From the NCBI GenBank assembly GCA_024349765.1, contig AP026073.1, positions 6,200,001 through 6,264,000 on the forward strand: a stretch of 64,000 bases of DNA, given 5' to 3'. Positions 29,448-39,941 of this stretch are shown here, piece by piece. Position 1 is the first letter of the stretch, and every line of letters starts with the position of its first letter. The DNA comes from Streptomyces nigrescens. Lineage in GTDB: Bacteria; Actinomycetota; Actinomycetes; Streptomycetales; Streptomycetaceae. A model generated the notes under the pieces. It did not search any database and was not told the DNA's origin. It saw only the letters and a list, made by a program, of their open reading frames with translations. The position numbers were made by a program, and so were the translations under genes.

Positions 29448-29466
29448 TCCGGCGTCGGCACTCAGC

Positions 29467-29484
29467 TGTCACCTCGATGTGACA
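29467..29484. promoter_or_regulatory. Perfect inverted repeat between the proteases
   Basis: TGTCAC-CTCGAT-GTGACA: six-base arms around six bases, 20 bases after the protease 1 stop and 250 before protease 2. The stem is too short for a good terminator in this GC context, so an operator for protease 2 is the more likely reading. Confidence 0.4.
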
Positions 29485-29604
29485 TAGCCGGGCCGGTCGT
29501 CGGAAGGATCGGCAACTGACCTGGTGAGCACGGCACTTGGGCGTCGTCCCCGGAATTCCGGGGGCGGCGCCCTCCTCCGTTATGCGAACACCGATCACCT
29601 CTGT

Positions 29605-29644
29605 ACGGACGATTTTCGGCCAACCTGTGAACAGGCTCCTGACA
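29605..29644 (+). promoter_or_regulatory. 40-base element shared by both M4 protease genes (copy 2)
   Basis: The second copy of the element, of identical length (40 bases), with ACGGACG, TTT, CGGCCAA and CCTGACA at the same positions. It ends 89 bases before the protease 2 start, against 236 for copy 1. The conservation outside coding sequence suggests shared control of both proteases. Confidence 0.55.
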
Positions 29645-29733
29645 TGCACGCGTTCAGCTGGCAGTCTTCCCGACGCGAGTCACACCCGCATCGCTTTGCA
29701 CCCCCACCACTTGGCAAAGTTGAAGGAGCACGC

Positions 29734-31368
29734 GTGGCCCCCCACATATCCCGCAAGACCCGTATCACCGGTGGCGCCCTTGCGGCCGCCGCCCTGCTGG
29801 CAGCGGGCATCACCGTCGGAACGGCCGGCGCCTCGCCGGCACCGGCCCCCCACAAGGACGGTTCCCCCCTCCAGCTCAGCGCCTCGCACCGCGCGGAACT
29901 GCTGCGCGACGCGGACGGCACCAAGGCGCAGACCGCGAAGGCGCTCGGCCTCGGCGGCCAGGAGAAGCTGGTCGTCAAGGACGTCATCAAGGACGCCGAC
30001 GGCACCACGCACACCCGCTACGACCGCACCTTCGCCGGGCTTCCGGTGCTGGGCGGCGACCTGGTCGTGCACACCGCCAAGGGCGGCGCCATCAAGTCGA
30101 CCACCAAGTCGACGCAGAAGAGCATCAAGGTGGCCTCCACCACCGCGAAGATCGCCCCGCAGGCCGCCGCGAAGTCGGCCCGGGGCACCGCGGTGAAGTC
30201 GCTCGCCGCCAACCAGGCCGCGACCCCGCAGACCCCGAAGAAGGTCGTCTGGGCCGCCTCCGGCACGCCGGTCCTGGCCTACGACACCGTCGTCAAGGGC
30301 GTCCAGAAGGACGGCACCCCCAGCCGGCTGCACGTCATCACCGACGCCAACACCGGCAAGAAGCTGTTCCAGTACGACGAGATCCACACCGGCAAGGGCG
30401 AGAGCGAGTACAGCGGCAGCGTCGAGCTGGGCACCAAGAAGGAAGGCAGCGGCTTCACGCTGACCGACGACGGGCGCGGTGGCCACAAGACCACCAACCT
30501 GGGGAACAGCGAGTCCGGTGACGGCAAGGCCTTCACGGACGACGACGACGCCTGGGGCACCGGCAAGCCCGACGACCCGCAGACCGCGGCCGTCGACGCC
30601 CACTACGGCGCGGCCGAGACCTGGGACTACTACAAGAACGTGCACGGCCGCAGCGGCATCAAGGGCGACGGCAAGGGCGCCTCGTCCCGCGTCCACTACG
30701 GCAACAGCTACGTCAACGCCTTCTGGGACGACAGCTGCTTCTGCATGACGTACGGCGACGGCGAGGGCAACAAGAAGCCGCTCACCGCCATCGACGTCGC
30801 GGCGCACGAGATGTCGCACGGTGTCACCTCCGCCACCGCCAACCTCACCTACAGCGGCGAGTCCGGCGGCCTCAACGAGGGCACCTCCGACATCTTCGGG
30901 ACCTCGGTCGAGTTCTACGCCAAGAACGACAAGGACCCGGGCGACTACCTCATCGGCGAGAAGATCGACATCAACGGTGACGGCAAGCCGCTGCGCTACA
31001 TGGACAAGCCGTCCAAGGACGGTCAGTCGCAGGACAACTGGGACTCCAACACCGGCAACCTCGACCCGCACTACTCGTCGGGCGTCGCCAACCACTTCTT
31101 CTACCTGCTGTCCGAGGGCAGCGGCCCGAAGGAGATCGGTGGCGTCAAGTACGACAGCCCGACGGCGGACGGCTCCAAGGTCACCGGCATCGGCCGGGAC
31201 AAGGCCGAGAAGATCTGGTTCAAGGCCCTGACCGAGTACATGACCTCGAACACCGACTACAAGGCGGCCCGCGAGGCCACCGTCAAGGCCGCGACCGACC
31301 TCTACGGCAAGGACAGCGCCGAGGTCAAGGGCGTCGAGTCGGCCTGGACCGGCGTCGCCGTCAAGTGA
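29734..31368 (+). CDS. Secreted M4 neutral metalloprotease
   Basis: A 544-residue paralogue of the preceding protease without the Ig-like and P domains. It has a signal peptide (ALAAAALLAAGITVGTAGA), an FTP/PepSY propeptide with a Lys/Thr-rich middle, and the M4 catalytic domain with HEMSH (His near 358) and GGLNEGTSDIFG. The catalytic domains are nearly identical over long stretches (for example ETWDYYKNVHGRSGIKGDG), so the pair arose by tandem duplication with loss or gain of the tail. GTG 29734 has GAAGGAG five bases upstream. Secreted; matures by propeptide cleavage. Confidence 0.94.
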   Translation: MAPHISRKTRITGGALAAAALLAAGITVGTAGASPAPAPHKDGSPLQLSASHRAELLRDADGTKAQTAKALGLGGQEKLVVKDVIKDADGTTHTRYDRTFAGLPVLGGDLVVHTAKGGAIKSTTKSTQKSIKVASTTAKIAPQAAAKSARGTAVKSLAANQAATPQTPKKVVWAASGTPVLAYDTVVKGVQKDGTPSRLHVITDANTGKKLFQYDEIHTGKGESEYSGSVELGTKKEGSGFTLTDDGRGGHKTTNLGNSESGDGKAFTDDDDAWGTGKPDDPQTAAVDAHYGAAETWDYYKNVHGRSGIKGDGKGASSRVHYGNSYVNAFWDDSCFCMTYGDGEGNKKPLTAIDVAAHEMSHGVTSATANLTYSGESGGLNEGTSDIFGTSVEFYAKNDKDPGDYLIGEKIDINGDGKPLRYMDKPSKDGQSQDNWDSNTGNLDPHYSSGVANHFFYLLSEGSGPKEIGGVKYDSPTADGSKVTGIGRDKAEKIWFKALTEYMTSNTDYKAAREATVKAATDLYGKDSAEVKGVESAWTGVAVK

Positions 31369-31420
31369 CACAACCGGCCGATGCCAACTGATCGGCCCGG
31401 GGTAACGTGACCCCGAAACG

Positions 31421-31451
31421 GGCGGTGTCCGGAGACCTTCCGGACACCGCC
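31421..31451 (+). terminator. Hairpin after protease 2
   Basis: A perfect 13-base stem, GGCGGTGTCCGGA / TCCGGACACCGCC, with a five-base loop, 53 bases after the stop codon. It separates the protease from the following two-component genes. Confidence 0.7.
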
Positions 31452-31504
31452 TTCGCGCGTCACGGCGCGGTCGGCGCGCGCAACGGGGCGGAACGGGGGT
31501 CCGG

Positions 31505-32170
31505 ATGGGCGAAACGATCAGGGTGCTGCTGGCCGACGACGAGGCCGTACTGCGGGCCGGGGTGCGCGCGATCCTCGCCACCGAACCCGGCATCGAGGTG
31601 GTCGCGGAGGCCGGCGACGGCCGCGCGGCGGTCGACCTCGCACTGCGGCACCGCCCCGACGTCTGCCTCCTCGACATCCGCATGCCGCGCCTGGACGGCC
31701 TGGCCGCGGCCGCCGAACTCGCCACCGCTCTCCCCCGGACCGCGGTGGTCATGCTGACCACCTTCTCCGAGGACGACCACATCGCCGGCGCGCTCGGCGC
31801 GGGCGCCGCCGGCTTCCTGCTCAAGACCGGTGATCCGCGGGAGCTGATCGCCGGGGTCCGGGCCGTCGCGGAGGGCGGCGCCTGCCTCGCCCCGTCCGTC
31901 GCCCGGCGGGTCATCTCCCGTCTCGGAGAAGGGCAGTTGGGCCGGGGTGCGGCCGCCCGGACGCGGATCGCCGGACTGACCCCGCGCGAGCGCGAGGTGC
32001 TCGGTCTGGTCGGCGCCGGGCTGTCCAACGCGGAGATCGCCCGGCGGCTGTTCCTGGTCGAGGGCACCGTCAAGGCGTACGTCAGCGCGGTCCTCGCCCG
32101 GCTGGGCCTCAAGAACCGCGTCCAGGCCGCGATCCTCGCCTACGAGGCCGGTCTGGTCCCCGCCCCGTGA
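31505..32170 (+). CDS. NarL/FixJ-family response regulator
   Basis: A 221-residue regulator with a receiver (acidic pair DD at 11-12, phospho-acceptor Asp57 in CLLDIRMP, Lys in FLLKTGD) and a C-terminal LuxR helix-turn-helix (LTPREREVLGLVGAGLSNAE, then VKAYVSAVLARLGL). It should bind DNA as a dimer after phosphorylation by the overlapping kinase. The start is ATG 31505; the stop overlaps the kinase start as GTGA. It sits between the proteases and the glgE cluster and may control either, but no site links them. Confidence 0.93.
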   Translation: MGETIRVLLADDEAVLRAGVRAILATEPGIEVVAEAGDGRAAVDLALRHRPDVCLLDIRMPRLDGLAAAAELATALPRTAVVMLTTFSEDDHIAGALGAGAAGFLLKTGDPRELIAGVRAVAEGGACLAPSVARRVISRLGEGQLGRGAAARTRIAGLTPREREVLGLVGAGLSNAEIARRLFLVEGTVKAYVSAVLARLGLKNRVQAAILAYEAGLVPAP

Positions 32171-33759
32171 GGCGCCCGCCGTCCCCGGCCGCACTGCGGT
32201 CCTGGGCGCGGCGCGCGGACGCGGGACGGCTGCGCGCCCGGCTCCCCGGCCTGGCGCTGTGGCTGCTGCTGTGCGTCCCGCCGCTCTGCACCCTCGACGA
32301 CCCCTCGGGGCCCCGGCGGTGGGCGACCCTGGCCGGCTTTCCGCTGCTCGCGCTGGCCGTACTCGTCCGCCGGCGGGCGCCGTTGGTGGCGGTCGCGGTG
32401 CCGGTCGTGCCGAGTCTGGTGCTGTCGGTGCAGCTCTTCACCGGTGCGTACGCCCTGGCGCTGGCCGTGCTCGGCTATCTCGCCGGGGTCCGGCCGGCCC
32501 GGGCCCGGCCCGCACTGTGGTTCTTCACCGGTCTCGCGCTGGCCGGCGTTCCGGTGTGCGCGCTGGTCGCCCGCACCCTGTGGCCGTGGTTCACCTTCCT
32601 GCTGGCACTGCTGCTGAACGTGGTGCTGCCCTGGCTGCTGGGCCGCTACCGCCGCCAGTACGGCGAACTCGTCCGCACCGGCTGGCGGCTGGCCGACCGG
32701 ATGGAGCGCGAGCAGCAGGCGGTCGCCGACCGCACCCGGCTGCGCGAACGGGCCCGGATCGCCGGCGACATGCACGACTCGCTCGGCCACGAGCTGGCGC
32801 TGATCGCGCTGCGGGCCGGCGCGCTGGAGCTGGACCCGGGGCTGGACGCGGACCGCCGGGCGGCGGCCGGTGAGCTGCGGGCGGCGGCCGGTGCGGCGGC
32901 CGAGCGACTGCGGGAGATCATCGGCGTGCTGCGGACGGACAACAAGGGCGCGCCGCGGCGGCCCGCGGACGGGAGCGTGGCGGGGCTGGTGGCGCGTGCC
33001 CGGGCGTCCGGGATGACGGTGACGCTGGAGCAGCCGGGCGGGGACGCGGCCGGTCTGCCCGGCATGACCGGCCCCGCCGTGCACCGGCTCGTCCAGGAGG
33101 CACTCACCAACGCCGCCAAGCACGCCCCGGGCGCGGCCGTCCGGGTGCGGATCGAGCGGGCGGAGGGGCAGCTTCGGGTCACCGTCACCAACGCCGCGCC
33201 GCCGCCCGGCCCCGCCCCGGCGGCGGTCTCCGGCGGCAGCGGACTGGTCGGCCTGGACGAGCGGGTACGGCTGGCCGGCGGCGCCCTGCACACCGGCCCG
33301 GCCCCCGACGGCGGATTCACGGTCACCGCCCACCTCCCCCTCGCCGGCGGCCCGCTCACCGGCTCCGACGCAGCACCCCAACCAACCGCCGCCGCACGGG
33401 AGTTGGACCGGGCGCGGCGCCAGGTGCGGCGGCGGCTGCGCCAGACGGTGGCCGTCCCGCTCGCGGTGACCGCCGCACTGCTGGTGCTGATGGGCGCCTT
33501 CGCCCTGGTCAGCACCGACTGGACGGTCCTGGACCGGGCGCACTACGACCGGCTGCGCCCGGGAATGCCGCGCACGCAGGTGGCCGGCCTGGTGCCGTTC
33601 TTCCGGCTGGACGAGCCCCCGGCCGGCACCCCCGCACCGCCCCGCGGCTGGTCCTGCGCGTACTACGGCGTCGACGCCGACACCGACGCGGCCTACGAGC
33701 TGTGCTTCGCCGACGGCCGTCTGGTCAGGAAGGCCGTCGTCCACCGCCGGGACCGCTGA
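32167..33759 (+). CDS. NarL-type sensor kinase with an extra C-terminal membrane helix and BamE/SmpA-like tail
   Basis: A 530-residue kinase. Membrane helices cover about 25-160, then a HisKA_3 dimerisation domain with ARIAGDMHDSLGHELAL (phospho-His near 203) and an HATPase_c with QEALTNAAKHA and GLVGLDERV. Unusually the protein does not stop there. After about residue 400 come a basic linker, a further membrane helix (VAVPLAVTAALLVLMGAFALV), and an extracytoplasmic segment beginning YDRLRPGMPRTQVAGLVP, resembling a BamE/SmpA-type LRPGMT-x-QV module, with two cysteines (SCAYYG, ELCFADG). The tail may be an additional external sensor. Confidence 0.9.
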   Translation: MRRPPSPAALRSWARRADAGRLRARLPGLALWLLLCVPPLCTLDDPSGPRRWATLAGFPLLALAVLVRRRAPLVAVAVPVVPSLVLSVQLFTGAYALALAVLGYLAGVRPARARPALWFFTGLALAGVPVCALVARTLWPWFTFLLALLLNVVLPWLLGRYRRQYGELVRTGWRLADRMEREQQAVADRTRLRERARIAGDMHDSLGHELALIALRAGALELDPGLDADRRAAAGELRAAAGAAAERLREIIGVLRTDNKGAPRRPADGSVAGLVARARASGMTVTLEQPGGDAAGLPGMTGPAVHRLVQEALTNAAKHAPGAAVRVRIERAEGQLRVTVTNAAPPPGPAPAAVSGGSGLVGLDERVRLAGGALHTGPAPDGGFTVTAHLPLAGGPLTGSDAAPQPTAAARELDRARRQVRRRLRQTVAVPLAVTAALLVLMGAFALVSTDWTVLDRAHYDRLRPGMPRTQVAGLVPFFRLDEPPAGTPAPPRGWSCAYYGVDADTDAAYELCFADGRLVRKAVVHRRDR

Positions 33760-34240
33760 CGCCCGGTGCCCCCACCGCTCCCCCATCCGGGTGGCCCGCG
33801 CGACGGCCACACCACATACGGAGCCCCAACTGCCCTGAGAATCACAGAAGTTGAGTTCCGACCCCACGCACCTCCCTACCCGCGCGTTTCCCGATATGGC
33901 CGATTCCACCCCCTCATGCGCTCTTGTACGAGATCCCTCCTGGAGAGAGGCTGCGGTGTGGCGCCGACCGGCCGCGGCGCGGCACCGGTACTTCCGCACA
34001 CCGCAACTCCGCTGTGATCACACCTGAGTTGAGGAGGCGAACGCCGATCGTGTCCGCCCAGCCCCGCAGCCTTCCGCACCGAGGTGGCCGTGTGTCCGCG
34101 AGGTCGCACCGGGCCGCCGGTTACGTACCAGTAGTTCACATTCCGCCGGAGTTCATGTCCTCCGGTCGAGGGAAGGCTCATCGAGTACACCCCGGTCGGC
34201 CGTGTTCTCCGCCAGCCGGGTGAAGCGGACAGGAGCCCCC
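33760..34240. other. Intergenic region before glgE
   Basis: A region of 481 bases without a convincing gene. Short frames here lack ribosome binding sites and coding bias. It is AT-richer in 33830-34170. AGTTGAG occurs twice (33852 and 34027 areas), the second inside a 28-base dyad at 34004-34031. The glgE ribosome binding site AGGAG is at 34231-34235. Confidence 0.6.
34004..34031. promoter_or_regulatory. 28-base dyad upstream of glgE
   Basis: CAACTC (34004-34009) and GAGTTG (34026-34031) flank a perfect ten-base palindrome TGTGATCACA (34013-34022). All three elements share one centre of symmetry at 34017.5. It is about 210 bases before glgE and looks like a binding site for a dimeric regulator. 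Confidence 0.5.
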
Positions 34241-36321
34241 ATGCCCGCACCCGGTCCCCCTCCCGTGGAGCGGATACAAAGGACAAAACCCCGCAAAGCA
34301 TCACAAGCCCCAGGTGAGCCCATGATCGGTCGCATCCCTGTTCTGGACATCCGCCCGCAGATCGATTGCGGCCGCCGCCCGGCGAAGGCCGTGGTGGGCG
34401 AGACCTTCGAGGTCTCGGCCACGGTCTTCCGCGAAGGCCATGACGCGGTCGCGGCCAATGTGGTGCTGCGCAATCCCGCCGGCCGCTGCGGACCCTGGAC
34501 ACCGATGCAGGAACGGGCGCCCGGCACCGACCGCTGGAGCGCCGAGGTCACCCCGGACGTCGAGGGCCGCTGGACCTTCACCGTCGAGGCCTGGTCGGAT
34601 CCGCTGGCCACCTGGCGCAAGCACGCCGCGGTCAAGATCCCGGCGGGCATCGACACCGAGCTGGTCCTCGCCGAGGGCGCCGAGCTGCACGAGCGGGCGG
34701 CCGCCGACGTCCCCAAGAGCGACGGCCGGGAGGCGGTGCTGGCCGCCGTGGACGCCCTGCGCGACCCGAAACTGCCCGCCGCCACCCGGCTCGCCGCCGC
34801 GCTCGCCCCGCAGGTCATCGAGGCCCTGGGCCGCCACCCGCTGCGCGAACTGCTCACCGTCTCGCGCCCGATGCCGCTGGTCGTCGAGCGCCGCCGGGCC
34901 CTGTACGGCTCGTGGTACGAACTCTTCCCGCGCTCCGAGGGCGCGGTGGTCACCCCGAACGGCACGGCCGTCAGCGGCACCCTGCGCACCGCCGCCGAAC
35001 GCCTGCCGGCCGTGGCCGCCATGGGCTTCGACGTCGTCTACCTCCCGCCCGTCCACCCCATCGGGACCTCCTTCCGCAAGGGCCCCAACAACGCCCTGTC
35101 GGCCGGCCCGGACGACGTCGGCTCCCCCTGGGCGATCGGCTCGGCGGCCGGCGGGCACGACGCGCTCCACCCCGACCTGGGCACCTTCGAGGACTTCGAG
35201 CACTTCGTGCGCACCGCCCGTGACCTGCGGATGGAGGTCGCCCTGGACTTCGCGCTGCAGTGCTCTCCGGACCACCCGTGGGTCACCCTGCACCCGCAGT
35301 GGTTCCACCACCGCTCCGACGGCTCGATCGCGTACGCCGAGAACCCGCCGAAGAAGTATCAGGACATCTATCCGCTCGCCTTCGACGCCGACTTCCGCGG
35401 CCTGGTCCGCGAGACCGAACGGCTGCTGCGCTTCTGGATGGGCAAGGGCGTACGGATCTTCCGGGTGGACAATCCGCACACCAAACCGGTGGCCTTCTGG
35501 GAGAAGGTCATCGGCGACATCAACCGCACCGATCCGGACGTGCTCTTCCTCGCCGAGGCGTTCACCCGCCCGGCCATGGTGCACACCCTGGCGCAGATCG
35601 GCTTCCAGCAGTCGTACACGTACTTCACCTGGCGCAACACCAAGCAGGAGCTGACCGAGTACCTCACCGAGCTGTCCGGCGGATCCGCCGCCTACCTGCG
35701 GCCCAACTTCTTCGTCAACACCCCGGACATCCTGCACGCCTACCTCCAGGAGGGCGGCCGCCCCGCCTTCGAGATCCGCGCCGTACTGGCCGCCACCCTG
35801 TCCCCCACCTGGGGCGTGTACGCCGGATACGAGCTCTGCGAGTCGACCCCGGTACGCCCCGGCAGCGAGGAGTACCTCGACTCGGAGAAGTACCAACTCA
35901 GGCCGCGCGAGTGGGACGCGGCGGCGAAGCAGGGGCGTACCATCGCCCCGCTGATCACCGCCCTCAACCGCATCCGCCGCCGGCACCCTGCCCTGCAGCA
36001 GCTCCGCAATCTGCACTTCCACCCCGTGGACAACGACGCCGTGCTCGCGTTCTCCAAGCGCGCGGGACACGGCGACGGGACCGACACGGTGCTCACGGTG
36101 GTCAACCTCGACCCGCACCACACCCACGAGGCGACGGTGTCGTTGGACATGCCGGAACTCGGCCTCGGCCGGCACGAGTCCTTTCCGGTGCGCGACGAGC
36201 TCACCGGCGATACCTACCACTGGGGCAGGGACAACTATGTGCGCCTGGAGCCGGGCCGCTCGCTCGCGCCCGCCCATGTGCTGTCGCTGCGACCGTCCTC
36301 ACCGATCGGAGGGTCACCCAA

Positions 36322-36325
<4 letters not shown>
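34241..36325 (+). CDS. glgE: Alpha-1,4-glucan:maltose-1-phosphate maltosyltransferase
   Basis: A 694-residue GH13_3 enzyme that extends alpha-1,4-glucan with maltosyl units from maltose 1-phosphate. The N-terminal domain ([20 protein letters not shown]) is followed by a helical insert and the catalytic barrel with nucleophile in [15 protein letters not shown] (Asp near 410), acid in [10 protein letters not shown] (Glu near 439) and the [17 protein letters not shown] stretch seen in the Streptomyces coelicolor enzyme. ATG 34241 follows ACAGGAG; ATG 34322 is a possible alternative. Its stop overlaps the treS start, heading the glgE-treS-(mak-glgB) pathway. Confidence 0.96.
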
Positions 36326-38040
<1,715 letters not shown>

Positions 38041-38077
38041 TGCCCCGGCCCTGACCGGGCACGGGCACCGAGCACCC

Positions 38078-38116
38078 CGCCCGTACGCGGCCGCATCCCG
38101 CGTACGGGCGTTTTTT
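38078..38116 (+). terminator. Rho-independent terminator after treS
   Basis: A 13-base perfect stem, CGCCCGTACGCGG / CCGCGTACGGGCG, with loop CCGCATC, followed by six T. It is the most canonical terminator in the window, and it separates glgE-treS from mak-glgB although the four genes form one pathway. Confidence 0.88.
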
Positions 38117-38167
38117 GACCTTTCGCTCGGGCAGTCTCCTTACTACCGCACGGGCCGGGTGAGCCCT

Positions 38168-38197
38168 CGGTGGTCCCCGGTTCGAGGGGGACCACCG
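38168..38197 (+). promoter_or_regulatory. Hairpin in the mak upstream region
   Basis: Perfect 11-base arms CGGTGGTCCCC / GGGGACCACCG enclose an eight-base loop, about 170 bases before the maltokinase start and 50 bases after the treS terminator. It has no U-tail. It may be a second terminator or part of an mRNA leader. Confidence 0.45.
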
Positions 38198-38369
38198 CGC
38201 AGCGGACACGCGCACCGGCACGACCGCTGCCGCGATCCCGACACCCCCGCCGGGAGGATCTTCACACCCTCCGTCCGGGGGTACCGCCACCGCGCCACCG
38301 CACAGTGAAGGCCGTATTCCGGGACACTTTGCCCTACCTGTCGTGTGCCCGGGGAAAGGACGCGACGCC

Positions 38370-39851
38370 ATGTCGGACACCGCCCCGACCCGTGCCACCC
38401 GTAACACCCCTGACCACCGTCCGCTCGTCACCGCCCCCGATCTGCTCTCCTCGCTGGCGCCGCTGCTCGCCGAATGGGTGCCCCGCCAGCGCTGGTTCGC
38501 CGGCAAGGGGCGGCTGCTCACCGGCTTCACCCTGCTGTCCGCCACCGAGCTGCTGCCGTGCACCGGCGACGGCACCTCGCCCGGCCTGCTGCAGCTGCTG
38601 GTCCGGGCCCAGCAGAGCTCCCCGCCGAGCCGCACACCGGCCGGCGGGGACCGCTACCAGCTGCTGCTCGGGGTGCATCCGGCGCCGCCGCCCCAGCTGG
38701 CACGGGCGGTGATCGGCCGGCCCGGCGGCGGCCCGCTGCGCGGCCGGGTGGTCTACGACGCGCTGCTGGACAACCGGCTCTGCGGGCTGCTGCTGGAACG
38801 GCTGCGGGTCCCCGGGCGGCTCGGGGCCCTGCGCTTCTGCCGCGAACCCGACGCGGACATCCCCTCCGGACTACCGGCCCGGCCGATCGCCGTCGAGCAG
38901 TCCAACTCCTCGATCGTGTACGGGGATTCGTTCATCCTGAAGGTCTTCCGGCGGATCGAGCCGGGCATCAACCCCGATCTGGAACTGCCCCGGGCACTGG
39001 CGGACGCCAAGTGCGCCCGGGTCCCGGCGCCCGCCGCGTGGTTCGAGTCGGCGGTCGCCGCGGAGAACGGCGAGGCGACCACGCTGGGCGTGCTCCAGCC
39101 GTTCCTGCCGGGCTCGGCGGACGGCTGGCAGCTGGCGCTCAACGCGCTGGCCGTCCGCGCCGACTTCACCGGTTCGGCCCGGGCGCTCGGGCACGCCACC
39201 GCCGAGGTGCACACCGCGCTGGCCCAGACACTGCCGACCACCGAGCTGCGCCGCCCGCAGCTCGACGTGATCGCGGCGCAGATGATCGAGCGGCTGGAGG
39301 CCACCGCCCGGGCCGTACCCGTGCTCCAGCCCTACCGCGCGCGGCTGCGCACCGCCTTCGACGCGCTGGCCGCCGTCGGGCACGACGGCCGCAGCTGGGC
39401 CGCCCAGCGCATCCACGGCGACCTGCACCTGGGCCAGACGCTGCGCTCCGCCGACGAGGGCCGCTGGTCGCTGATCGACTTCGAGGGCGAACCGGCCCGT
39501 CCGCTGGCCGAGCGCCGCAAGCTGCAGCCCGCGGTGCGGGACGTCGCGGCCATGCTGCGGTCCTTCGACTACGCGGCGCGCAGCGGGCCGGCCGGCGCGG
39601 ACCCCTGGGCGCTGGAGTGGGCCCGGCGCACCCGGGCCGCGTACTGCCTGGGCTACGCCGAGGCCGGCGGGCTCGATCCGCGTTCCGCGCCCGAGCTGAT
39701 GCGGGCCTACGAGACCGACAAGGCGGTCTACGAGGTGCTCTACGAGGCCCGGCACCGGCCCGACTGGCTGTCCGTCCCGATGGCCGCGGTCCGGCGGCTG
39801 GCGGCGGGCGGCGAACCGGCCGTGGGCGTGGACGGGACCGGCCCGCCCTGA
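38370..39851 (+). CDS. mak: Maltokinase
   Basis: A 493-residue kinase (also called Pep2) that phosphorylates maltose to maltose 1-phosphate, the GlgE donor. The fold is aminoglycoside-phosphotransferase-like. The N-lobe begins PRQRWFAGKGR and carries QSNSSIVYGDSFILKVFRR, the C-lobe carries the catalytic RIHGDLHLGQTL and the metal-binding LIDFEGEPARPLAERR. ATG 38370 is favoured by GGGGAAAGGA upstream; GTG 38343 is an alternative. It lies between treS, usually its partner in a TreS:Mak complex, and glgB. Confidence 0.94.
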   Translation: MSDTAPTRATRNTPDHRPLVTAPDLLSSLAPLLAEWVPRQRWFAGKGRLLTGFTLLSATELLPCTGDGTSPGLLQLLVRAQQSSPPSRTPAGGDRYQLLLGVHPAPPPQLARAVIGRPGGGPLRGRVVYDALLDNRLCGLLLERLRVPGRLGALRFCREPDADIPSGLPARPIAVEQSNSSIVYGDSFILKVFRRIEPGINPDLELPRALADAKCARVPAPAAWFESAVAAENGEATTLGVLQPFLPGSADGWQLALNALAVRADFTGSARALGHATAEVHTALAQTLPTTELRRPQLDVIAAQMIERLEATARAVPVLQPYRARLRTAFDALAAVGHDGRSWAAQRIHGDLHLGQTLRSADEGRWSLIDFEGEPARPLAERRKLQPAVRDVAAMLRSFDYAARSGPAGADPWALEWARRTRAAYCLGYAEAGGLDPRSAPELMRAYETDKAVYEVLYEARHRPDWLSVPMAAVRRLAAGGEPAVGVDGTGPP

Positions 39852-39941
39852 CCCGCCCGCCCCGAGCCGACGACGCGCCCCCGCCCCGCCCGCCGACGCC
39901 CCACGCACCGCCGACGCACCGCCCCCGAGGAGGCCCCGCCC

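Larger units (their letters stand above)
38041..38369. other. Intergenic region between treS and mak
   Basis: A region of 329 bases without a gene. It holds the treS terminator (38078-38116) and a second strong hairpin (38168-38197). The maltokinase gene must have its own promoter or be reached by readthrough; I could not place a convincing -35/-10 pair. Confidence 0.65.

Noticed and set aside
33766-34017. A short open frame of 83 codons upstream of glgE
   Set aside because: No ribosome binding site, no coding bias, and it is rich in Pro/Arg/Cys without any recognisable motif. The region looks like a promoter region.
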